From JAVBJN01 sp031546985 (GTDB lineage: Bacteria > Bacteroidota > Bacteroidia > Chitinophagales > Chitinophagaceae), in the NCBI GenBank assembly GCA_031546985.1, contig JAVBJN010000090.1, forward strand, positions 1-49,844: DNA of 49,844 nucleotides, in the 5' to 3' direction. The position numbers and the translations under genes were made by a program. Each line of letters begins with the position of its first letter. Position 1 is the stretch's first letter. The notes beneath the pieces were generated by a model. That model was not told the DNA's origin. It saw only the letters and a list, made by a program, of their open reading frames with translations, and ran no database searches. This document shows, piece by piece, positions 41,948-49,844 of this stretch.

Positions 41948-44158
41948 ATGAAGAAATGGTTGCTTCTGGGCGGTGCATTGCTGATGATGCTGGGTGCCGA
42001 TGCACAGAAACGAAAGAAAGAAAAAGAGGATATTCCGGAGCCCACCTGGGATATGGATACCGTGCTCAAACAGCCGGTACCATTGATTCGTGCGGGTTTT
42101 CACGACAAGCTGGATAAAGAGCAGCGCCGTGCCGACCAGGCCGATGGTAATGTAGACGAACGCATTTCCTATGGTGATAGTGAGCCGTTCAGCAACCTGC
42201 TTACCCGCTACCTGCTGCACGAACCCGACCAATTGCAAAAAGCCATCGAAAACCTGCCTGTAGAGCACAGGATCAAGGTTTTATACTTGAACCAGCTCAC
42301 CGAAAATGTTAAAAAATTCAGTACCGATAATTACAGTCACAAGGTAGACCCGCTGTATTTTAAGGATCTGATGGAAAATTATAAAGGTCTGATTGGTGCT
42401 ATACAGCGCCAGGCGGTAGACTCGTTTGTGCATGCCAACCTTACCCTGGCCATGATGCAAAACCTGCCAATGGCCGAAGAAAGCCGTGCCGCTAAGGTTG
42501 AATTGTATACTTACCTGAGTAAAAGGTATCCCGATATTATGATCGGAGAGCTGGATAAGATGTACAACGACCAGCTGGCCGATACCATTATCAAGTATGT
42601 GGCGCCGGTGTACCCCAACCTTATTATGAACTACGCCACCTCTACCAGTTATAAAAAAGACCTGGTACGCCGCAGTGGCGATCCGTTCGTAAAAGCGATT
42701 GTGCGCATTGCCCGTGAGTCTTCTTCGCCGCTCAAAGCCCTGGTTTTCCTGGGCGATGTATATAAAGGCAAGAAAACCGTGGCCGATGTAGACCGCATTA
42801 CGGCCTCGGAGCGCGAATACTATAAAAACCTGGTAGAGCTGCGGGTAAACAAGGAGCCGATAGCCATCGAAACCTATAACCTGGAGCTGGTGCGTATTGC
42901 CAAAAACTATACCCGCAACATTAACGACCTGCACGATGCCAAAGACGATGTGCGCTTTAGATCGATCAATGATTTTAATGCAAGGGAGTTGTACTACCTC
43001 GGCATTTTTACACAGGATGAGATCTACACCAGTAGTTTCCTGGGCGTGTTTAAAAGAATGATGGCCAAGCTGGGCACCGAGACATCCGACGCGTTTCTGG
43101 CAGGTGTGGATAATGATAAGTTCCGCACGTTTATCCGGATGTGCGCCAACTACAATACGCTTGATACCTTCCTGGGCAAAATGGACGAATCGCACAAAAC
43201 CAGGCTGATCGCCGATTTCGTAGCGGGTCTGGAAAAAGGCCAGGGCGATAACCTGGAAGACGCCGTAGATGTAGCCGATTCTTACGGCAGCATCAACGAT
43301 CCTAAACTGCTAGAGTTCCTGCGTACCAAAGTTATCGACAACTATGAGCGCAGCAAAAAAGAGAATTCTAAAAAAGGTATAGCCATCTACGGCCTGCTGG
43401 CCAACCTGTTTAACAGTAAGAACCGCGAAGGTGGCGAAAACGAAAGCTGGAGCGATCAGGCTTCTGCCTCCTTCCACCTGCCATCGATTAGTAAAGTGCC
43501 GTTTAAATACCTTGAAACCGATGGCGATACCGTAATTCAACGTGTGTTTGTATACGGCGATGAAGATGGTAAAACCGCTTATGCTTCTTACATGTCGGGT
43601 TTTAAAGGCAACCCGAACTGGAGATTGCAGGAGACCAAATACTGGGTTAAACTCACCGCGCTCAAAGGGCATCCGATGATGATCTTCATTAACCTGCCGC
43701 TGACCGAGCCACAGGATGATGATGCACAAAAAGCGCTATCGGCCTACCTGGAAGACAACAGTATACGTCCGGCTATTATCGTGCACCGTGGCCACAGCTA
43801 TCACGTACCTACTACGTTTGATGCCTTAACAAAGGATACACGTGTGCTGGTGCTGGGCTCCTGCGGTGGTTACCACAACCTTAAAACCGTGCTCGATAAA
43901 GCGCCCGATGCGCACATCATTTCATCTAAGCAAACGGGTAGCCGTAGTGTAAACGAGCCTATCCTGCGTAAGATGAACGAATACCTGCTGGAAGGTAAAG
44001 ACCTGGATTGGGTAGCGATGTGGAAAGACCTGGGTACCCAGTTCGATAAAGACCCGGCCAGCAAAGTGCTGTTCGACGATTATGTACCTCCTCATAAAAA
44101 CCTGGGTGCTATTTTCCTGAAAGCTTACAAGCAATTGATGAGTTTGGATGGAGTTTAA
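41948..44158 (+). CDS. Large exported protein with possible clan CD (caspase/gingipain-like) peptidase domain
   Basis: This is a 736-residue protein with signal peptide MKKWLLLGGALLMMLGADAQ. Residues about 25-560 are mainly helical and charged, with no family I recognise. The C-terminal part has a strand-His, strand-Cys pattern: AIIVHRGHSYH (H613 and H616) followed by VLVLGSCGGY (C639). It is then followed by a segment (HIISSKQTGSRSVNEPILRKM...YLLEGKDL) resembling the post-catalytic region of C25/CHAT-type domains. This suggests a cysteine peptidase of clan CD but is unproven. It is divergent from the phoB-like gene and ends at a strong terminator. It could equally be a non-catalytic relative. 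Confidence 0.75.
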   Translation: MKKWLLLGGALLMMLGADAQKRKKEKEDIPEPTWDMDTVLKQPVPLIRAGFHDKLDKEQRRADQADGNVDERISYGDSEPFSNLLTRYLLHEPDQLQKAIENLPVEHRIKVLYLNQLTENVKKFSTDNYSHKVDPLYFKDLMENYKGLIGAIQRQAVDSFVHANLTLAMMQNLPMAEESRAAKVELYTYLSKRYPDIMIGELDKMYNDQLADTIIKYVAPVYPNLIMNYATSTSYKKDLVRRSGDPFVKAIVRIARESSSPLKALVFLGDVYKGKKTVADVDRITASEREYYKNLVELRVNKEPIAIETYNLELVRIAKNYTRNINDLHDAKDDVRFRSINDFNARELYYLGIFTQDEIYTSSFLGVFKRMMAKLGTETSDAFLAGVDNDKFRTFIRMCANYNTLDTFLGKMDESHKTRLIADFVAGLEKGQGDNLEDAVDVADSYGSINDPKLLEFLRTKVIDNYERSKKENSKKGIAIYGLLANLFNSKNREGGENESWSDQASASFHLPSISKVPFKYLETDGDTVIQRVFVYGDEDGKTAYASYMSGFKGNPNWRLQETKYWVKLTALKGHPMMIFINLPLTEPQDDDAQKALSAYLEDNSIRPAIIVHRGHSYHVPTTFDALTKDTRVLVLGSCGGYHNLKTVLDKAPDAHIISSKQTGSRSVNEPILRKMNEYLLEGKDLDWVAMWKDLGTQFDKDPASKVLFDDYVPPHKNLGAIFLKAYKQLMSLDGV

Positions 44159-44181
44159 TTAGTCATAAAAATCTTTCTTGT

Positions 44182-44222
44182 AAGAGAGAATTGTTCCAAA
44201 AGGACAATTCTCTCTTTTTTTT
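44182..44222 (+). terminator. Strong intrinsic terminator
   Basis: AAGAGAGAATTGT (44182-44194) pairs perfectly with ACAATTCTCTCTT (44204-44216) and runs into a T-tract ending at 44222. Confidence 0.93.
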
Positions 44223-44412
44223 GTCAAAACCGCTTTGCTATAACGAAAATAGTTCAATGAAAAAAGGGTTTTTAAACGGTTTTTTCAATGTGGCATATCA
44301 CATAGATTTGCCAATAAATTAAAACACTGTTTTATACTATTAGTTTAATCATGCTAAAAGTATTTAATATGATTAGGCAGTGTTTATTTTTTGGCATAAA
44401 CTAAAGAACACG

Positions 44413-47400
44413 ATGAAGAAAAAAAGAATGCTATTGCTGGGCATGACATTGGCCACAGGAATAAGCAGCCAGGTGCAGGCACAAAGCGCGCCCCCTATTG
44501 ATAAGCCAATTGAGGTTCCCCAGGCGGTGGTGGTGTACCAAACATTAATGGCTACCCGGCACAACTCTGGTGTAGAATGGGCGGTGCACCAGTACAATAG
44601 TGCCATTACCTGTAATGAAACCTTTTTGGGAAGGGCCTATATTGGGGAGCAGGTAGATTTTACGGTAAGCGGCAAAGACCGTAACACCAATGTGCCCTAC
44701 AATAGTTACAATGTAACCATCAGGGATGCGATAACGGGTGTTGTGCTCCAGAGTTACGCCAATGTAACCTCTACCCAAACCATTAGCCATAGCTTTGCGG
44801 ATAAGGGGTTAAAACAGATCATCGCTACCCCGGTTGGTGTTTCTGGTGTTACCCTTACAGGTTTGCTGGTGGTTATGCCAGTTACCAAAGTGTACGCTAC
44901 GCCAACTGAAATGTGTATGTTCGATTATCCGGGAGGCAATGTAGGTCTTACCTTGCAGATAACACCGGCTATTAATAGCTGGGCTTATTATACGCCCACC
45001 TTTGATTATCCAGCGTTTGATGTTGTCACAGGTGCATACCAGGGCTGCCAGGAACATAACCCTATGTTGTATCTGCAATACGGCAATTATGAACTGAGGG
45101 GAGAAACTATTTCAGGACCGGTGCCCACTGTTCCGGCACCCACAGCTACCGTAGATGCCGCCAGTATGGCCGCAACCATCGGCAGTGGGGGCGGTTGGGC
45201 CGGGTCGGCCGATATGTTCCGGTTTAGGGATATGCTTTCCGGCGCACTCGTACAGCCTGGTATAAACGTTTTGGGCAGTACATTAAAGTCCGATTTTTAT
45301 GATATCGATCTCAGTACGGAGTATGGCAGCAACCATAAAATTGTATGGGATAGATACCATAACCCGGCCTACGACAGGTACCTGAGCAACGATGGCAAGC
45401 TCCGGTTGGAGCGTGACCTCATTATCCCGGCGGGGTATGAACTTACCATCAGGGATATGGACATTGAGTTTACAGAAGCTGGCAGGGTATTGGTGCAGAG
45501 CGCACGCGATGGCCAAACGCCAGGTGGTATTCTGAAACTGGAAAACAGTACGCTTACCGCTTACAAAGATTGCGATGGCAATACTAACAATATGTGGCAG
45601 GGCGTAGAAGTATGGGGCGATAAAACCCGCTCGCAGCATGAGGCTTTTTCGTTGCAGGACGGCTATAACAATACCATATATGGCCCAAGCCAGGCGCAGA
45701 TTGTAATGAACAACAGTACCATCTCTTATGCGCAAAACGCCATTCGTCCCTTTAATTCTGAGGATGTTTCCGGTAAGGCCAATGGTGGGATAATTGCAGT
45801 TAGCGGTAGTACTTTCATGAACAACCGCCGCGATGTGGAGTTTATGCAGTACCGTAACTATAGCCCATCTAATCAAGGTGTAGAGCGTCCGTACAGGGCT
45901 TCGTTTGTGAACACTACGTTTACCTCCAGCCTGGTTACCACCAATCCTTACCTCACCCACATTACGGGTTGGGCGGTAAAAGGGGTTACCATCAGTGGTT
46001 GTACTTTCGATAACTCGGCCATCTATTCGCCCAATTCGCAGAATAAAAAACCAGCTGTGTCGGGTATCGATTTCGGGGTGCGCATTACACCGTCTTATAA
46101 CAGGCAGAGCGATTTCCGGTCGTTTGGCAATGCGGTAGAGTTATCAAATATTGGTAGCGGTACCACTTTTGAGGTATCGAATACCAATTTTGGCAATACC
46201 CATACCGGTATCCAGAGCAATGGCGCTATGGCACCTACCATCCAGTACAATACCATTGAGGCCGACCGTGTGGGTGGTTTTACGGGTATCAGCATCAACA
46301 CCGGTAGTGGTTTTAACATTCGCCGCAATACCATTAAAGGACAACTGAACGGGTTTCCGTTTTTCCTGAAAGGCGCTGGTGTGGTCGTGAGCAATAGTGG
46401 TAGTGATGACAATGTTGTGAAGTATAATACATTCAATACTTTACAGACTGGAGCTCTATCAAATTATATCAATAAATACGTATCTCCTCAAGGTTTTAAT
46501 AAAGGCTTAGAGTTTTATTGCAATACCAGTGTGTCTACGGGTATCGATATGGCAGCACGCGGCAACAATGCCGGCACCAATGGTGTAAAAGCTACCCAGG
46601 GCAGCAGCAACCTGCCTGCGGGCAATGTATTTGCCATTGGGCAAACCGGGCATACTTACGACATATACAACCCTTCGGCTGAGGTAGGGGGAGTATCCTA
46701 TTTTTATAACCCTTCTGCTCCCAGTAATCAGATTCCAACAACTAACTTAGGTGTTGTAAATACGGTACAGGGTGCAAGTTTTAACAATTGTGATGAAATT
46801 CCTGTTCAGTATCCCGATATAAATACACCATTGGGCATGCTGCGCCGCTTGCTTATCGACTCCAATGGCATGGGCGAGCGTGACAGTATTTACTGGGCGG
46901 CAGAGCACTGGGGCAATGAGAGCCCATACGGAAGCCTGCTGCTGGCCGATTTGAAACTGGAAGATGGTGCTTACAGTGAGGCCAATGGGGTGTATAACCT
47001 TATTGTAAACCAGCATGGCCTGGTGGGCGAAGAAGCCCTGGAGTTTAGCAACTACGGCCGCAAGCTCATGGACCTGAAAATAACCATGTTGCAGGCCGAT
47101 CGTCCGCTTAACCTGCTGGAGCCGGCCGAGGTAAGTACACTGGAGTATATCGCTGATAATGCCACCATGTGGGCTAGGGTAAGGGCACAGGCCTGGTTGC
47201 AATTGTTTGATGGCCGCGATATTGCGTTCAATATCCTGTGGCCTGAGGAAGAAGGCGGCAGCATGGCCCGCAAAGCTAAGCCTGCGCAGTCGTTACCGGC
47301 CTATAGTGTGTATCCCAATCCTGCGGCGCATACCCTTACGGTAAGGTACAGCAATATAGCAGCCACAGGCAAGCTGCTGGTGATTCGCGATTTGCTGGGC

Positions 47401-47544
47401 CGCCAGTTGTATACCCGCGCTTTAGAGGGTAGCAATGGCGAGCTGAGCGTGCCGGTAAACCAATGGGCCAATGGGTTATATTTGTACCAGGTAGAGGCCA
47501 ACGGCAAGGTGCTGCACCAGGGCCGCTTTACCAAACAACAATAG
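44413..47544 (+). CDS. Large T9SS-secreted surface protein with beta-helix region
   Basis: This is a 1043-residue protein starting MKKKRMLLLGMTLATGISS (signal peptide to about residue 24); the upstream ATG at 44380 would bury the signal. Parallel beta-helix character dominates residues about 330-680: IVMNNSTISYAQNAI, IIAVSGSTFMNNRRDVEF, TNFGNTHTGIQSNG and IEADRVGGFTGISIN. The last about 80 residues are a type A T9SS sorting domain: YSVYPNPAAHTLTV, LLGRQLYTR, WANGLYLYQVEANGK. By family, this domain is recognised for outer-membrane export and removed on anchoring. The function of the helix region (adhesin or polysaccharide binding) is open. It lies 3 bp before the next T9SS gene. Confidence 0.88.
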   Translation: MKKKRMLLLGMTLATGISSQVQAQSAPPIDKPIEVPQAVVVYQTLMATRHNSGVEWAVHQYNSAITCNETFLGRAYIGEQVDFTVSGKDRNTNVPYNSYNVTIRDAITGVVLQSYANVTSTQTISHSFADKGLKQIIATPVGVSGVTLTGLLVVMPVTKVYATPTEMCMFDYPGGNVGLTLQITPAINSWAYYTPTFDYPAFDVVTGAYQGCQEHNPMLYLQYGNYELRGETISGPVPTVPAPTATVDAASMAATIGSGGGWAGSADMFRFRDMLSGALVQPGINVLGSTLKSDFYDIDLSTEYGSNHKIVWDRYHNPAYDRYLSNDGKLRLERDLIIPAGYELTIRDMDIEFTEAGRVLVQSARDGQTPGGILKLENSTLTAYKDCDGNTNNMWQGVEVWGDKTRSQHEAFSLQDGYNNTIYGPSQAQIVMNNSTISYAQNAIRPFNSEDVSGKANGGIIAVSGSTFMNNRRDVEFMQYRNYSPSNQGVERPYRASFVNTTFTSSLVTTNPYLTHITGWAVKGVTISGCTFDNSAIYSPNSQNKKPAVSGIDFGVRITPSYNRQSDFRSFGNAVELSNIGSGTTFEVSNTNFGNTHTGIQSNGAMAPTIQYNTIEADRVGGFTGISINTGSGFNIRRNTIKGQLNGFPFFLKGAGVVVSNSGSDDNVVKYNTFNTLQTGALSNYINKYVSPQGFNKGLEFYCNTSVSTGIDMAARGNNAGTNGVKATQGSSNLPAGNVFAIGQTGHTYDIYNPSAEVGGVSYFYNPSAPSNQIPTTNLGVVNTVQGASFNNCDEIPVQYPDINTPLGMLRRLLIDSNGMGERDSIYWAAEHWGNESPYGSLLLADLKLEDGAYSEANGVYNLIVNQHGLVGEEALEFSNYGRKLMDLKITMLQADRPLNLLEPAEVSTLEYIADNATMWARVRAQAWLQLFDGRDIAFNILWPEEEGGSMARKAKPAQSLPAYSVYPNPAAHTLTVRYSNIAATGKLLVIRDLLGRQLYTRALEGSNGELSVPVNQWANGLYLYQVEANGKVLHQGRFTKQQ

Positions 47545-47547
47545 CAT

Positions 47548-49140
47548 ATGCACATCAGAATTATTATACTGATTATCATATTGAGCATGGGAAAACTATC
47601 CCATGCTCAATTGTATTTTAATGAGCGGAATGCACACCATGCCTACTCTTCTGTATTGAGTAATGTAATACCCAAAGATGGTAAATATTACTGTTCTGGT
47701 TACGCTACTGACAGCATTAATCCTACTCTGGTTTTGGGTATAAAATATGCGATTTACAATAGTCTGGGGCAAAAGGAGCGGGATACGATCTTGCAACTGC
47801 CAGACCGGAATATATATACAGACCTAAACAATATGGTAGCTGCTCCAGACGGCGGTTGGGTATTAGCCGGTACGGCCTATGAAACGACAGGTTCTGGTAT
47901 AATTCATTTGTTGCTTATTAAAATAGATAGTTTGGGTCGTGAGGTATGGCATAGGGAATATGATAAACCTTTTTGTACATCAGCAGGAACCTGGTTCCGA
48001 TTGATGGATTACAGGCCAGTCGAAAATAACCAGCACTTGTTACTGGGGCGAATAAAATGCGCCACCAATAGTGGTTGGATACTGCTGAAGCTGGATAGTA
48101 ACCTGGATATTATCTGGCAAAAGCAGTATAACCACGCCGTGTACGACAATATAGGCTGGAAAATTTTACCTGAGCAGGATGGCTATGTCATAGCAGGCGG
48201 ACAAAATAATACCAATACCAACCAAAAGAACTTTGTAGCGCAGGCCAAATTATGGAAGCTGGATACCGCAGGTAATGTGTTGTGGACCTACGAAAGCACC
48301 CCTTCTAAACTCACCAATTGGGCGCGCGATGTGGTGGGCACTGCCGATGGCGGGTATGTGTATTGCGGGCAGGGCGATGGCCATGAGTACCCATACGCCA
48401 ATCCGCAACAAGCAGGATTGGAATGGAATGGGTGGGTGGAGAAAATTGATGCCAACCGTAATGTGGTTTGGAATAAGAGTTTTGGAACAGTTAGAAGTAA
48501 CCGGGAGTTTAATGAACAGCGAAAAATAGTTATTGAAACTTCTGGAGATTTAACGCTGGCGGGAACACTTGCTGGTGGATATGGTGTGGCTGATTCTCAG
48601 GCGAAAGCATGGGTTAGTTTGATTCGGTTTGACAAAGATGGTGGCTTGAAATGGTTCAGGAAATATTTGTGGCGTGGAGATACAGGGGCTAATTATAAGT
48701 ACCGCCCTGTAATATATGATATGAAGAAAAGTGATGATGGAGGGTATGTTATGTGCGGAGAGTTTTCTGATGAAACGGCCCCTCAAATATCACCTGTGCA
48801 GCAAGGCTGGTTGCTCAAAGTAGACAGCAATGGCTGTAGTGGCCCCGGCGATCCGCAATGCTGGCCGGTAGGCATACACGAAACAGAGGCACCCCAGGTA
48901 CAGTACCGGGTATACCCCAATCCTGTAGGAGATGTATTGTACATCTCGGGCACCGCCATGCAGGAAAATAAAGTAAGTGTAACGGTTTACGACGCATTGG
49001 GCCGGCAGGTCTCAGAATATGCATTGCCAGCATCGGGCAACGGAAATATAAATGTATCAAACTGGGCGCCGGGCTTGTACCTGTACCGCATTAGCTCGGG
49101 TAGCAAGTTGCTGCAACAAGGCCGGGTGGTTAAACCCTAA
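47548..49140 (+). CDS. T9SS-secreted surface protein, propeller-like, tandem copy 1
   Basis: This is a 530-residue protein with signal peptide MHIRIIILIIILSMGKLSHAQ. The mature part has repeated blade-like units such as PDGGWVLAGTAYETTG, LLLIKIDSLGREVWHREYD, DGYVIAGGQNN and ADGGYVYCGQGDG, giving a beta-propeller-like fold of about seven units. It ends in a type A sorting domain (YRVYPNPVGDVLYISG, DALGRQVSEYALP, WAPGLYLYRISSGSKLLQQGR). It follows the beta-helix protein by 3 bp and precedes a near-copy by 5 bp. Function is unknown; secretion and surface anchoring are inferred from the sorting domain. Confidence 0.88.
   Translation: MHIRIIILIIILSMGKLSHAQLYFNERNAHHAYSSVLSNVIPKDGKYYCSGYATDSINPTLVLGIKYAIYNSLGQKERDTILQLPDRNIYTDLNNMVAAPDGGWVLAGTAYETTGSGIIHLLLIKIDSLGREVWHREYDKPFCTSAGTWFRLMDYRPVENNQHLLLGRIKCATNSGWILLKLDSNLDIIWQKQYNHAVYDNIGWKILPEQDGYVIAGGQNNTNTNQKNFVAQAKLWKLDTAGNVLWTYESTPSKLTNWARDVVGTADGGYVYCGQGDGHEYPYANPQQAGLEWNGWVEKIDANRNVVWNKSFGTVRSNREFNEQRKIVIETSGDLTLAGTLAGGYGVADSQAKAWVSLIRFDKDGGLKWFRKYLWRGDTGANYKYRPVIYDMKKSDDGGYVMCGEFSDETAPQISPVQQGWLLKVDSNGCSGPGDPQCWPVGIHETEAPQVQYRVYPNPVGDVLYISGTAMQENKVSVTVYDALGRQVSEYALPASGNGNINVSNWAPGLYLYRISSGSKLLQQGRVVKP
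47581..47610 (+). other. Hairpin inside the signal-peptide codons, copy 1
   Basis: TTGAGCATGGGA (47581-47592) pairs perfectly with TCCCATGCTCAA (47599-47610) around a 6-nt loop, 33 bp into the coding region. The same hairpin exists in the tandem copy at 49179-49208. It could form a stable mRNA structure near the start of translation; a role is not established. Confidence 0.6.
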
Positions 49141-49145
49141 ATGCA

Positions 49146-49844
49146 ATGCACATCAGAATCATTATACTGATTATCATATTGAGCATGGGAAAACTATCCC
49201 ATGCTCAATTGTATTTTAATGAGCGCAACGCGCACCATGCCTATGCTTCGGTATTGAGCAATGTAGCGCCTAAGGATGGTAAATATTACTGTGCCGGTTA
49301 CGCGATGGATAGTATAAACCCTACGTTGATTTTGGGGATAAAATATGCGATTTACAATAGTCTGGGGCAAAAGGAGCGGGATACAATCCTTCAATTAACA
49401 GACCGTGATATTTTTACTGATCTGAATAATATGGTGGCTACCTCCGATGGTGGTTGGATATTGGGAGGCACATCTATTGAGAAAACCGGAACAGATATCC
49501 GCCACTTTTTACTGGTAAAAATGGATAGCCTGGGTCGTGAGGTATGGCATAAAGAATATGATAAGCCTTTTTGTACCGGCAGTACCTGGTTCCGGTTAAC
49601 AGATTATACTCCTATTGAGAATGGCCAGCATTTATTGGCAGGTGTAGTAGGCTGCCCGGCTGTTAATGATTTGGTGTTGTTTAAAATAGACAGCGCCCTC
49701 AACATTATCTGGCAGAAGAGCTATGGCCATGCGTCATACAATACAATAGGCTGGAAAATTTTACCTGAGCAGGATGGCTATGTCATAGCAGGCGGACAAA
49801 ATAATACCAATACCAACCAAAAGAACTTTGTAGCGCAGGCCAAA
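49146..49844 (+). CDS. T9SS-type surface protein, tandem copy 2, truncated by window edge
   Basis: The frame is open from the ATG at 49146 (MHIRIIILIIILSMGKLSHAQ) to the last base, 233 codons, with no stop. It is a close paralogue of the gene at 47548: the signal peptide is identical in protein sequence, and several DNA blocks are identical, including a final 99-bp block (49746-49844, matching 48151-48249). Between these blocks it has diverged (for example GGTSIEKTGTDIRHFLLVKMDSLG). The repeats resemble beta-propeller blades. A C-terminal sorting domain is expected outside the window. Confidence 0.85.
   Translation, partial: MHIRIIILIIILSMGKLSHAQLYFNERNAHHAYASVLSNVAPKDGKYYCAGYAMDSINPTLILGIKYAIYNSLGQKERDTILQLTDRDIFTDLNNMVATSDGGWILGGTSIEKTGTDIRHFLLVKMDSLGREVWHKEYDKPFCTGSTWFRLTDYTPIENGQHLLAGVVGCPAVNDLVLFKIDSALNIIWQKSYGHASYNTIGWKILPEQDGYVIAGGQNNTNTNQKNFVAQAK
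49179..49208 (+). other. Hairpin inside the signal-peptide codons, copy 2
   Basis: The same 12-bp arms and 6-nt loop as at 47581-47610, at the equivalent position in the tandem copy. Confidence 0.6.

Overview
The window comes from the chromosome of a member of the Bacteroidota, most likely a Chitinophagaceae-type soil or water bacterium. The evidence is an LpxC-FabZ fusion, a PorX-type response regulator, cell-surface proteins ending in type IX secretion (T9SS) sorting domains, a TonB-dependent receptor with an N-terminal carboxypeptidase-like domain, and promoters of the Bacteroidota type with a TAnnTTTG -7 element. I saw no rRNA, tRNA, CRISPR array, phage or complete insertion sequence. Species-level placement is inference.

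Layout. 1-1023: two tandem paralogous beta-barrel-like proteins, the first cut by the window edge. 1088-1870: an MtfA-like zinc peptidase. 1954-3507 (minus): porX, convergent with it across a bidirectional terminator. 3642-8776: HD-domain hydrolase, lpxD, lpxC-fabZ, lpxA and an ABC ATPase, partly overlapping (lipid A and fatty-acid synthesis). 8777-9205: a gene-free stretch with a 119-bp direct repeat and a large terminator. 9206-12647 (minus): two POT peptide transporters. 12750-14027: purD. 14314-20195: mreB, mreC, mreD, PBP2 (mrdA) and rodA, the cell elongation operon. 20245-21872 (minus): a small membrane protein and two lipoproteins. 22279-23025: an MBL-fold hydrolase. 23094-26086 (minus): galE, a Pit phosphate transporter and its PhoU-like partner. 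26226-26870 (minus): a methyltransferase.

27057-33535 holds an unknown small protein, a TonB-dependent receptor, a beta-helix lipoprotein and an OprP/OprO-type porin. Each lies behind tandem 6-bp half-sites repeated every 11 bp and placed at nearly the same distance from a -7 box. This is the architecture of PhoB/PhoP-binding Pho boxes. A shorter copy lies upstream of the phoU-like/pit operon, and a PhoB/PhoR-like two-component pair is encoded at 39880-41832. I read this as a local phosphate-starvation regulon and consider it the most interesting signal in the window.

33532-36003: lipoproteins, one apparently frameshifted, and an XRE-type regulator interrupted by a TGA. 36183-39765: YceI, a VOC protein, an MFS exporter, a small membrane protein and a DinB-like protein. 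41948-44158: a large exported protein of unknown family whose C-terminal part has a His/Cys pattern resembling clan CD (caspase/gingipain-like) peptidases, transcribed divergently from the phoB-like gene. 44413-49844: T9SS-sorted surface proteins; the last two are tandem copies with mosaic identity, the second running off the window. PorX, at the other end, belongs to the family that controls the secretion machinery such proteins need.
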